Origin: Allantophomopsis cytisporea
Lineage: Eukaryota; Ascomycota; Leotiomycetes; Phacidiales; Phacidiaceae
Length of the DNA: 64,000 nucleotides
Direction of reading: 5' to 3'
Assembly (NCBI GenBank): GCA_024752435.1
Contig: CP103029.1
Location: 1,054,001-1,118,000 of the forward strand
Shown: positions 47,241-58,659 of the stretch, in pieces
How the letters are laid out: each line of letters begins with the position of its first letter
Numbering within the stretch: position 1 is the stretch's first letter
Translations under genes and position numbers: made by a program
The notes under the pieces: model-generated
What the model saw: only the letters and a program-made list of their open reading frames with translations
Told to the model about the DNA's origin: nothing
The model's database searches: none

Positions 47241-49248
47241 GCTTTGGTATTCTGGTGGTATTCCCCGCCCTGGTGCGCATGGTGACTCGCGAAATACCGG
47301 GCACGCAACGCAACGCCATGGAATGCTTCTATTGAGACGGCGTAAAGTCTATTGTTAAAGTTGGACCTTAATCTATGCCATCTCCGCTTCACTATAACGT
47401 GAATTGTAGAAAGAATTTTCCGTCGAAAGTCTGTTCGGAAATATCCCAGCGATTTAGGGGACGTCCCCAAGTCGAATACCTCGAGTAAGTACTATTAGTA
47501 AGTATGAGAAAGGTACCGTCCCGGAGAGACTGCTCTCCACATGACGAATGTGGATAGTCCTTTATATGTCCCTCCCGGCTTACAAATGAATTAGTAGACA
47601 GACTTATGAATAGACACTTTATCTTTCTAGAATCGAGTGCTTCTTGGGAATGCCTTGAGTTTAGTAGGTTATTGATTAGTGATCAAACCAATCGCATCAA
47701 AGTACATCATGATAGCTAGGACTTCCTCTCGTATTGCGCTTCATTCTAGGCCGTGATTTTGAGCAACGACTTCCCCATTTTGACTCTTGATTCCATGGCG
47801 GCTTGTTGCATGCAGAATCTACATATACGTCGCATACTGTGGTGCCACCAGATGAGCAATCTTGTCGCCGCAAGCGCGCGTGCGGTATCGACAGAATACA
47901 TCATGGCGATAGTCCGGACAACCATGAAAGGCGTATAGACGCCATGCCGACCCGCCGAAAGCATAAATATTGATATACCGGATGACTGGGAGGTGAGAGT
48001 GATTACGATCTGCTGAGAATGTGTTACTGGAGTTGTGTCATTCCGTTTGGAGTGGTTAGGAGTTGGGTGCTAGGATACGACAGGGAGCTAGAATTTGTGT
48101 GATGGCTGTGAAGAGTAAGGTCAAGTACATCCATCCATACGTAGTCTGCTCATGTTGTGAGATGAGAGAAGAAGACCCGAACCATGACTCTTCTCATTGT
48201 GGTGGATGGGTGGTCTTCAATGATCACTGGTCTTCAAACGCCGTGAGGTTGATTGCATGCGGGGGGGAGAGTTCGTGGAGTTGGGAGAGAAGCGAGAGGT
48301 GCTTGAACTGCCCAGGTATGCTTGGCAAGGCTTGGCATGCTTGATTCTGCTAGATCTTCCCCGGACAGATGTTGAGATGCGAGCTATCCTATTATTACCA
48401 ACGGAACCTCGACCTCTTCTACATTCTCACTACCCTACCTCCCTTCTTACATACTCCGGGCCTATTCTACCCGAATACTGCGAATGAGTACTGTAGAGTG
48501 TATACCTGGCTACCTGGTCTGGATATTAACATCAACGCCCAAATTCGACGGCATACTCGACTCCTACTTCTGATTCTTGATACGTCTAACTCATTTTCCG
48601 AAAGCACATAAGCTATAGTGCCTGATACCATTTCCGGTGATGTTCCTGGAGTGGCTATCTCTTTGTCGCCCTGACTGCTCAACCGCCCAACCGCCCAACC
48701 GCCCTGGAAAAGGTAAGACCGCCAGAGCGTTTTGTAGACATCTGGATTAGCTTTGGGTTTATTGGGCGAATTCCCAGGTGACGCAGCTCGGAGGTATTCT
48801 TACCTCATACCATGGCGTTTGGCAATCTTTCTACGGAATATACCCCGTCCATAGGAGCAGCATAGCCAGTTAAACAGAACATGGTCTTCAAACCAGAAAA
48901 AGGGGATCAGCTAAATTCACCGTCAAATACGGCACCCGCTGTTCAAGCCTAGGTACGTTGAGTCAATGTGAGATATGCCCTGAATAGCTCATCTCTCTCC
49001 ACCGCTGATGCGCCACAAGAGTCTGGTAGGGCTTGGCGGCTTTTACGCAGAGATGGGTAAAGTCAGGCCAGTGCCATGCACATTCCAATATGTGCTTCTC
49101 ATTACATCGCATCATCTCGCATGTCCATCTTAACTTCCCGGGCAAACCTTAGATCTGGCATTCTCCGTTGGTAATTATGACAAGGGTGCGTCAAAGAGTT
49201 CATATGAACCTAGTATTTTGTAGCATGAGCTAGTGACATAGGAATGGG

Positions 49249-49250
<2 letters not shown>

Positions 49251-49328
<78 letters not shown>
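49251..49328. repeat. Long (GA)n microsatellite with one interruption
   Basis: About 78 bases of GA dinucleotides broken once by GGG near 49283. Open frames across it (SLSLSL-type on the minus strand) are artefacts of the repeat. Confidence 0.97.
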
Positions 49329-49331
<3 letters not shown>

Positions 49332-51409
49332 TAGAGGCTGAGAGGAAGGTCAACATGGTTTGATTTTCCTATCGGATGTGCACAAAGGGGCCCATCACTC
49401 AGTTCTAAAGCCTTCACTCTTGAGATGCCAATATGTTTGATAAGGCCTAATGCGCATACGTTTAAGTGGGCGTGGTACATTGAAGGTCGGGCAAAGTATC
49501 ACAGTATGCATGGATAGATAAACAGTCTTGCGTCTGTCTTCACAGTTATGCGTGGGTTCGCATGACGGCCATATGCAGCTGTCCGTCATTCAAAATTTGA
49601 TCAGAGCACGATGGGAGAATTGAGAAAGCAGCACATAGATAATTGATTGTCAGTCATACGAGTAATTGTTTTTCTTTCTGCGTTTCCGTACTACTCCATT
49701 TCCTTCTTCCTTCAACCTCTCCCTCCGACTATTTCATATAAGTTGGTGATATTTCCATGTTGAAATACATTGGACGCATATACAAGTATGATGGCTAGGT
49801 ACCTCCCCTCCCACGCAATTGCTACGGGAGTCCGTGCAACTACTTTCATTAAAGACGGAAAATATCCAATTCCCTTGTCTAGGATGCAGGAACCAACCCG
49901 TACTGGGTGAGGTTGGGTGACTGGTGCTACGGAGAGAGAGAGAGAGAGGAGGAGTGACCGGATTAAGAGAAGAAAGTGTCTACGGCCGTGGTGCTTAAAA
50001 CGGCGAGCATCCACGATTTTTGTGTAACGTTGGACAAGATCCAACATCATTTTCAGTGTTGATTGTATCGAGATTGTTGATATTATCACCATCTGTATCT
50101 ATAATGTACCATCACCGTATCAATTCATTATCTAAGCATGGACGCCTGTGTCCTATGTTGCTGACAGTCTGACGACACCCTTCCATCAACTTACTACCTA
50201 CCTACCGTCCAAGCATGATGGAGACACATCGTCCATCCTCTTCATTCTCAGCAGCATATGGGTCACACGCCCACACATTCATATATCCACACATCCACCA
50301 CACAAACACATGTATTCAAATCATCACCCATCACCGATACTCACACTCAGACTCATCAATACTTACACCCTCCCCCAGGTCAGAAGTACTCGCCCACCTC
50401 ATGCTAGACTCAACGGATTGCACAGACTACCACCTTACCTATCCTACTTACTTTACCGTACTATGACCATCTGCGAACTTGTACATGAACACGCGGGAAT
50501 ATGCTACCCGCCATAAATCCTACCATGGTTATAGGAGTAGGCCAGGTAGGATGAAGTAGTTCGAGGGGAAATCCTGAGCCGTCCTCGTCCGTTTACGTGT
50601 ATGGGTGGGTGTGTGATGCCTCAAACCTCGAAGTGAGAACAGATAGGGTCTAAATCCATTTGGCCTTGGATCGTCAAGCTGTCGGGCTTGATGATGAGAG
50701 TGATCTGGGACACTAAGGGCCATTTCTCCGTAAGAGAGTATGGTCCATTGATATCCACAATAATGTTTTGACCTGTCTTCTCCAGAATGCCGGTCCTAGA
50801 TCTCTGACCGGCTCCCGCCTCGACACAATATCATGCCGGGGATTTCTCACATATCAATCACACCCAAAAGTACATCATCCACAGAGAATACACGAACGGA
50901 CCACACAGAAAGACACAGAAAGACAACAAAACACCTACACACTATACGCATCATCCAAATACCCGCTTGCCATTGGAATTCGCATTCGGAAATTCAGGTG
51001 TGACTGGAAGCGCGCTTCTGGAAGCGTGGACATCCACGCACGCGTGTGGGGTGCTTGCGGTACTTGACCGAAAGTAGCTATCACATCGACACCACCCCCA
51101 CGACGTCGTCAAAGTCATATATCTCTCCGATTTCAAGATAGTATAGCTCCCTGTTGAGCCAGGCCCTTCAAAATAATATTTAAAAGTCTGCCTGCCCATC
51201 CATTCTCTTTGACATCCACAAGAGAACAGTCCACGCGAGACCAAGAAAGGGAGAATAGAACAGAAGAAGGATAAAAGAAAAGGTCTCAGACAAAGAAGTC
51301 GTCACGCTGAAGGTGACTGGCGCCCTTCCTTACACCATCCATGCTATCCTCATCATTCACTCAACCATTACCCTGAGACTCACCACAAACAAAGAACAAG
51401 TGTAAGACC

Positions 51410-51435
51410 ACAGCTGCTACAGCTGCTACAGCTAC
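51410..51435. repeat. CAGCTGCTA tandem 9-mer
   Basis: Two full copies and one variant copy of a 9-base unit (ACAGCTGCT / ACAGCTACT) in the presumed leader of the HMG gene. Confidence 0.85.
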
Positions 51436-52175
51436 TCCCCAACCCCCCCTCCCTGTTGGTGCTAGCAAGCTTCGTCACGGGTTACTTGCATACACTGCCA
51501 TCCAGCACCACGGTTCCAGCAGACAACCTGCTAGGAACGACGCGCTGTTGAGGCACCACGGCTCCCTGCAACAGGTTCGTCCGAAAAGCCACTGGCGTTG
51601 CAACACCTCCACAAGAAGAAGACATCATTTCCCATATCATCGTGCCTATATGCTGTCAGAAACTGACAATTTTCAGACACGAGTTCACTCGAATCTCTTC
51701 TGACACAAACACAACTTGCATTGAGTATTCTTCCAGAAGCTCAGCACTTGCTTCGAAGTGGCACAGTAGCACCATTTATCCTTCATCGCCTAGGATACCA
51801 ATCAATATCAGATTCCCCCTGTTCCTGCAGGATTACTTGCTGTCTGATTGTGTTCTCTGGCGGTATACCTCACCATTCCCTGAGAGTTCCGCACAGGGCC
51901 AAAAAAATCATCATCCAACCCTTACCAGACTTGCGTGGAAACACAGAACACATATCAGCAGCTTCCGACAAAAGTCTGTGTCCGTCACTTTCCATTCCTC
52001 AGATAATACAGCAAAGCTCCCATGCTGGATCTTGCAGGCCAGCTTAGCAATCTTGATACCGAAGCTCATCTTATCTATAGAACATCAGTCATTTCCATCA
52101 AATCAAAGGAGAGAGAAAGGGGGGAAACGAAAAGAAAAAGGGAGATCGCGGTTGCTCCACTTCTAGTTGCAAATC

Positions 52176-53991
52176 ATGTCTGTGGCCACTTTGGTAAAAG
52201 GGCGACCTCTCTCACCACCTTCCTCAACGAACGGAGAAATCTACCAGCACAGCCTTCACCATCTCCTCCAACATAATACCAACACCTCCTACGCCAGCGA
52301 TCAGTATGATTATGACGAGAGGCTCCACACAGAATCACGAGCCACTTCATCATACGGATCTTCTCCAAACCAACCCCAAGAGGAGCGGCAGCGATTTTCG
52401 CATCACCAACCCACTTACACTTTCCGTTCAGCGCACAGCAACAACATGCAGAGTGTATGTCATTATGTTATTTTCCAGATCCTCAGTTACTGACAATATT
52501 GCAGAACGGCTATCGAGATAGCTATCAACTTGATGACCATACTTATGGTACTTCATCAGATGAGCACCAAATGGTATGTGTTTCGTCTGAACGGCAGGTA
52601 CAAATTCTGACCATTAACAGTACCAGAATTCATACGACACGCCAGCAGAATCACCTCCAACTCCGGCAATACCAGAAAATATTCTAACACGAAGTGGGCT
52701 GTCAATCACCAGACCAAGCCCGAACCTGAAGATGTTACCAAATGACAAGCCACGCCAGGCAAAGTCTCCGAAAATGAAGAAGGCACGTAAGGATAAAGAA
52801 AAGTCTGACAAGAAGCAGATTGGGAAGCTTGATAAGCCTCTCAGTGAGCTCTGTAAGAATTGGACACATATCACCGTAACCGACATTGAAGCCTACGTCA
52901 ACCGATCCGCTGAGGAGCGTAGGAAGGAAGTCGAAGATGCCAAAGACCCGGGGAAAGTTAAGAGACCGATGAACTCCTTCATGCTCTATCGGAAAGCATA
53001 TCAGCATGTGACCAAGGAGTTCTATCTGCACAACAACCACCAATTCGTCTCGCAGGTCTGTGGTGATAGCTGGAAGCTCGAGACGGATGTAGTTGTCAAG
53101 CAATTCAAACAATGGGCCACACTTGAGAGAATCAATCATGCCAACGCTCACCCAGGTTACAAGTTCCGCCCTGCTAAAGCTGGAGCTGTGAAGAGTAATA
53201 TGAAGAGAAAGAACACGGACGAGCTCGAGTCGGATGTTGAGAACTCAGATCTAGATGACTACGATTGGCAAGGTACCTCTAGTGTGAGGCGATCAGCTAA
53301 GAGAGCGAGGCAGATGCATAGTCAAGAGAGGCAGCCTCCTTACCACGCTAGCAGCTCTCCATATGGATATTCAAGGAGCGTCTCCTTAGAGCCAAGCAAC
53401 GGCCATAGCGACCAAAATGGTCACAACAGATCTTCCTATCAGGTCACCAATCCCGGAAAGCCACTTCCTCCGCAGTACAGCCAAGATGAACTCCATAACG
53501 GGCAGTACTACCAGCAAACAGTACATCAGAACAGCGGTGCACCCGGCATTGAAGATGTAGTAATCAGGAAGACTGCTACTCCTGGCATGCATTACCTCGG
53601 GCTTCCCAGGGGGAACGACTTCAACATTATGCAGTCCCAGTTTGGAGCCTATGATAATACGTCCGGTACAGAGTCTCGAATTGACCCTTCGCTCCTTGCA
53701 GATGCGCATTTCATATCTGATGATCCCTATGCAAACCCCATAGGCGCTTACGTTGGGCCGGAGGAGTACCACGACGACTCTATCTTCCCAGGTGCTTATC
53801 GCATGCTTGACCAGGAGTATCAGGACGCCACCGTCGACTATCTTGAGACCGCGCAGCCACTTGATATCAACACTCTGCAACTACAGGATCAGCATGCACA
53901 TCTACTCAAGAGCAGCCAGGATGCTTGGCAGATAGACCAGAGTCTTGACGCAGGTCAGGAGTTTGATAATTGGTACGACATGGCGCATTAG
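52176..53991 (+). CDS. Ste11-type HMG-box transcription factor
   Basis: Sequence-specific HMG-box regulator. Three exons are read: 52176-52454, 52505-52573 and 52621-53991, giving 572 aa; introns are very short (50 and 47 bases). The start MSVATLVKGRPLSPP has A at -3. Residues ~1-150 are Ser/Gln/His-rich. A basic stretch (KPRQAKSPKMKKARKDKEKSDKK) is a likely nuclear signal. The HMG box is at about 229-300, beginning KVKRPMNSFMLYRKAYQ, with SWKLETDVVVKQFKQWATLE and HANAHPGYKFRPAKA; this resembles S. pombe Ste11 and related sexual-development factors more than general HMGB proteins. The C-terminal half is Tyr/Gln/Asp-rich, a possible activation region. Gene-poor DNA on both sides suits a heavily regulated developmental gene. 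Orthology to a named factor is not established. Confidence 0.88.
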
Positions 53992-56900
53992 GCGTCCAAT
54001 CAAACTAAGGGATTTGTAAATTTCTCTTTGACACTGTACGAAACTATGCTGTTGTATCGTCGGGTTTATTAGGCGTTCTGACTCGGCGGATTTGGGATCT
54101 ATTAAGTGTGCGGGTGCAAGCTGATTGTCTTTTTATTGCTTTTTGTTGCGTGGGCATCGTATTGTTCAGATATCCTGGGCGGCAATGAGTCGTAAGGGGT
54201 TATGGCGCAAGCCAATGGGCTGGACGGGAGACTTTTCTGGAGAATGGTGTTCGTAGTGTCTACTGCGTTCCTGTATCGACTTGGAATTGAGTTTGAGTTT
54301 GAGTTTCCTGGAGTCGATTTAGCCATGGTCGTCTGCCATGCGTTTTGTTACATAGTCTTGGTATTCCTCTTTACGTTTTTTCGGTACAAAGATGAAATAT
54401 GTCGCGGATCATGCGAGCAAAGTGATCATATCGCAATAGAAATGATTTTCACCTGCTGCGCACCAACATCTTGTGATATCAAATCAAGAACATGCTAATT
54501 TTGTTTGCTACGCAAAAGACTTCTTTGACATTGAGATTGTTCCAATCTACTCATTGTGTTGCCAAGAAGGCTCAACTTACCTGAATTTACCGCCTGCTCT
54601 ATGTCAGCTGCATAAAATTCAAGAGCACCGGATTAACTGACCTTCAGGAATAACCGCGTCACTAATGTGCATTGTAAGCATCTCAAGTTTTTGCACGGAC
54701 AAAGTCAATTGGCGTGTCTCGAATAACTATACACAATAGGTACTTGGGTTAAGCGTTTCATGGGGATGATTGAGGAGGTACCATGCATGAACCAGGGCGT
54801 CCGGAAAGCCATGAGTACCTCGAGTCAATATACCAGGATGCTTGAAGTAATGATGAGGGAAAAGAGTGTGTGCATTGTTTCCGACCATCACAGGAACGAA
54901 GCGTTTATGGTAAACAGCGATTCTAGGATTACGCAATATCCAATGTGTCGGGATCATCGAAATTTTCGTGAGAAAGTAATAGGTGCTGGGTGGTTGAATA
55001 ATCCAAACTCTAAGCACATAAGATAAACAAGACTCTGGAGAAATGTATCATATGGTGGAAGTATAGGAATGTCATCACTTACATAGTACTTTAGGGACAA
55101 ACTTACCTAAGTTAACCTTCAAGATCAACATATCTAAGCAGAGTGTATTCCGTAACAATCCTCGAGCCTCGCAACTTGAATGGGCTCCAAATGTGCGCTG
55201 CTGCCCTCGGGCCGAGCACGAACTAGGTATCAATGTAGTATGGTAGGTATGTACTTACCAACACAGCGCTTAACTACTTACAACATTTACACAAGTCGTG
55301 ATGTACCTAGGTAGGCAAGGCGTACCTAGGTATCATTAGAAAGTCACGAGGCTGAAAAATACCTAAATCAAATCACCGCAATCATATACAGGAGATGAAA
55401 AACAAGCTCTTCAGAAGTACACAATGAAATCATGGGCCTCTTGACTGACAGCTTCGAAGGTGCAACTTGCGAACCAGATACAGTATTTGGTGTATCTGCC
55501 GCCATATCAAACCGAGATAGTCCGCTTAGTGACTTGAGAAGTACTCGATCTCAATGAGGTCTCGAATATTGAAAAGAGACTCGACGGCCTCGTTCGATCT
55601 CCTGGTCGTGACGTGCTTGAGCGAGTATCGGTGGCTAGCAATATGCATAATGCAGCTGCATATCCTTCCAATGATCGGGGTAATTCTAGCTGTCTCTGTC
55701 CTGAAGAGGAGGATTATGCAAGATCGTATAAGGATCTATTAGCCACATACAAAAGCTCATATATGGACACTGATCTTACGCAGTACTAGCAACTTTAAGC
55801 CACTTAAGATCTCTTCATTGGACTTCGCGTTCTTCAGGATATAGGAGGAATCTTTACGAGATTGGGCAGTACTAACTTCGTCAAGTCTATCACATCAAAG
55901 ATTACGCAAATCTATGCCCCGTAGGATGATGTAGAATATCCCATTGCCTAAAAACATCTCTGGTGGCTCAGCTAAGCCGATGTTTCTATAAGCTGTAAGG
56001 ATGATTGAGCTTTACTTACCCCTCACGTTACCCCTCAAGGCCCACTTCGACGCCAAAGTGCATTGGTATCATATCTCATGTCATGATTCTTCCTCAAGCA
56101 AGACGTCACTTCATAATAGAAGGAAATTGCATTCGCTCGGAAGTCCTTCGGGCCACCAGGGTGCTGTCTGTTACAGTATTGCAACTTGTAACGAAGACGT
56201 GATGGAATAGCAAGTTTGTATTCGCTCAACTATCTGCCTCAGTGGCAAGTAAGGTCAGGTACATTGACTGTAATCCTTACAATTAGTATCTCAATGTTCT
56301 GTGGGTCTGTTCAAAAAAGTGTCATACTTTCAAGGCTTTGCGGAGACAAGGTCTGAGAGTTTGTGGAACCTGTGGAATATCGGGTGACTATTCCAGTCGC
56401 TCCCGCATTTCGCAGACTGCGAATATGTACTCGCAATGAGAGAGGGTTTTCGTAGTGGTGAGAAGTTTGAGGGGGGCTCTCTCCGCATCCTGCAGCAAAA
56501 TGGCGATACTATGTCGTAATATGTACTCCAGACATTACGAATAATCACACACTTTGTACGACGCAACATAAAAAGCAGCTGTGAGGGGCATTCTGGTACA
56601 CAATTGCACAATCACTGCAGTGCAGTGCAAGCGGGGGAAACAATGGCACGCCATTTAAGAGGTGACGGAATAACGACTCGACATTATTTGTTCGGATTGT
56701 TTTTTCGAACTCCTTGAATTTCTTCTCAGGCACGGTACTTCGCCGTCATTTGTATTAAGTTGCGAAGTTTGTTGTTGTATGCTTTCGATGATCTGACAAT
56801 TCGTTGAGCAGGGTTTCATGCCTGCTTGGGGGGGGGCCCTTGTTACCGCGGAGTGTGTGGCTGCAGGTGCCAGTGGCCCCCAAGTGCGGGAAGCTGGGAA

Positions 56901-57348
56901 TCGACTGGCATCGAATGAATAGACGTTTGTGAATAAGGTACCTTAGCGAGTGAAGCTTCGATGATTGTTTGAACATTCCTCTTAATGTGATGTGATGTTG
57001 ATGATGATATTTTGGCTTGACTTTGACTTTCCTTGGGTTGGGTTCGGTTGAGTTGTGGAAGAATGTTTAATGTGTCTGATGAGCAGCGCTATGAACACAG
57101 AGAGGTACAGCACGATGCTAATTGAGAGCGCAGCGTCTTCTTTCAATCTAAATACAATATTCAACTTAACAAATACGGCAAGGTAAGATACGGGGAAGTG
57201 CGCTTAGATCAGGCCTCGATACTGTTATTTGTGGATGGATAATCCATAATTATTTCAGAAGAAGCAACATCTCATACGATACGACAATTCGGTGAAGAAG
57301 GAGAAGTTCAGTATTGATGAGCGGGTATTCGGGTACTCTGCCTTACAC

Positions 57349-57372
57349 ATATATATATATATATATATATAT
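57349..57372. repeat. (AT)12 microsatellite
   Basis: Uninterrupted AT run followed by GTATATGTG. Confidence 0.96.
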
Positions 57373-57575
57373 GTATATGTGAGAGTGTGTGCGAAGTCCA
57401 CTTGATATTCACCGATACTTTACATTCACAAGCATTTTTATTTAAAGGTGTTGAGTTAATTACACGCAGGTAATACAAAAGGGTCTTTCTCGTTCGAGTA
57501 CCTACTTCTGTCGTTACACATTGCGGAGTGAGTACACATGGCTTTTTCTATTGGCCCTATCGACCATTCTTCCAA

Positions 57576-57578
<3 letters not shown>

Positions 57579-57651
<73 letters not shown>
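57579..57651. repeat. Long (CT)n microsatellite
   Basis: About 73 bases of uninterrupted CT, followed by CCCTCCCTCC. It has the opposite strand polarity to the GA tract at 49251. Arg-Glu and Ser-Leu repeat frames across it are artefacts. Confidence 0.97.
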
Positions 57652-57655
<4 letters not shown>

Positions 57656-58659
57656 CCTCCCCCCCTAAACTCTCTACGTATATAGTAGTTCGCAACTCGT
57701 ACTACTGTGGGGTGTACCGTACCATGTGCAGGGTTGATTTTTTCTGGCTGCACGTATCCCTGCACCTTGACAAAATTCGTTGACCGGGCGCGACGAGCAT
57801 GAGCGAAAGGCAAAGGAGCACCATGAGGAGAAGAGAGAAAGAGAAGACCAGGAACATAAGGTACTGCTATACGATACGACACGATCCGATCCGATACGTA
57901 TTGAGAGGAGAGGCGAGCAGTAGAGTGAGTACCTAGTATGTCAATTACTCTGCTTGTACTGCAATGTATTCCTATCCTTGCTGCATGTGCATGTCATTTG
58001 CAGCAAAAAAGTTTGACTTCATACTTGGAACTTTGAACCCCGCCTCACACATCGTGATTCTAGTAGCACATGGTGAGATGTAATTCAACTGCTAACGAAA
58101 TAGCTCGCGCAATTTTCACTAATACCAAAGATCCTATTATGTTTTATCATCATCACAAGATCCCAATGATGAACAGATCTCACCATCATCAATCATCTTA
58201 CGCCAGACTGCAGAGTGATCAGCTAGTCCTGGTAAAGATTGCACTTGCACAAGTTGTATCCCCAATTGAATTAATATTGCATCAAATTATCACACGCACC
58301 GAACAAGAAGAAGATCCAAACAGCGAGGAGAAGAGAAGCAGAAAGAATCTCCTCAAAACAAACACATTGACTGGCTGTTGAGGTCGGAATAGGTCTAGAA
58401 CTTAACCTATTCGATGGTAGGGAACCGTTGTTCTCGCTACAACCTCCCATCAATTAATTTTCGTCATAGCACAAGCTTTATCTCCGGCACACTCCAATTC
58501 CCATTTGGTACTGCATATTCGAAATATCCAGCTCATATTCCACATTTATTATCTAAGAAAATATCACGGAAAACAAGGGAAGCGTAAGGCGTGTGGTTTA
58601 GGCCAAGCACTTCGACGAAGGCGCCATCACCACCCGTCCCTGCAAGTGCCACAGGCGGC

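Larger units (their letters stand above)
43524..52175. other. 8.6 kb gene-poor stretch before the HMG gene
   Basis: No frame here has an ATG, adequate length and family resemblance together. The longest (51642-52166, 174 codons) has no ATG at all and overlaps another frame of 108 codons. Noted content: a tandem hexamer at 47217-47240, a GA tract at 49251-49328, a 9-base repeat at 51410-51435 and many short frames. The part from about 50.1 kb on is C-rich and A-rich on the plus strand, like a long 5' leader of the HMG gene. Remnants of mobile elements were looked for and not seen. Confidence 0.45.
53992..58659. other. 4.7 kb gene-poor stretch
   Basis: No supportable gene. It contains two perfect ACCTAGGT palindromes 19 bases apart (55305 and 55324), an (AT)12 run (57349-57372) and a (CT)n tract (57579-57651). 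The 98-codon frame at 54202-54498 sits in the probable 3' untranslated region of the HMG gene and resembles nothing. The final ~200 bases should be promoter/leader of the transporter, and an extra 5' exon of that gene could lie here. Confidence 0.45.

Noticed and set aside
47165..47470. 101-codon minus frame with VQVQVQV
   Set aside because: The repeat peptide comes from the GACTTG tandem hexamer; nothing else supports a gene.
49175..49480. SLSLSL-repeat frame
   Set aside because: Translation of the GA/CT microsatellite.
51642..52166. 174-codon plus frame before the HMG gene
   Set aside because: It begins with GTG, contains no ATG, overlaps a second frame, and sits in the probable 5' leader.
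54202..54498. 98-codon plus frame with hydrophobic stretches
   Set aside because: Probable 3' untranslated region of the HMG gene; no family and poor composition.
57456..57882. Arg-Glu and Ser-Leu repeat frames
   Set aside because: Translations of the (CT)n tract on either strand.
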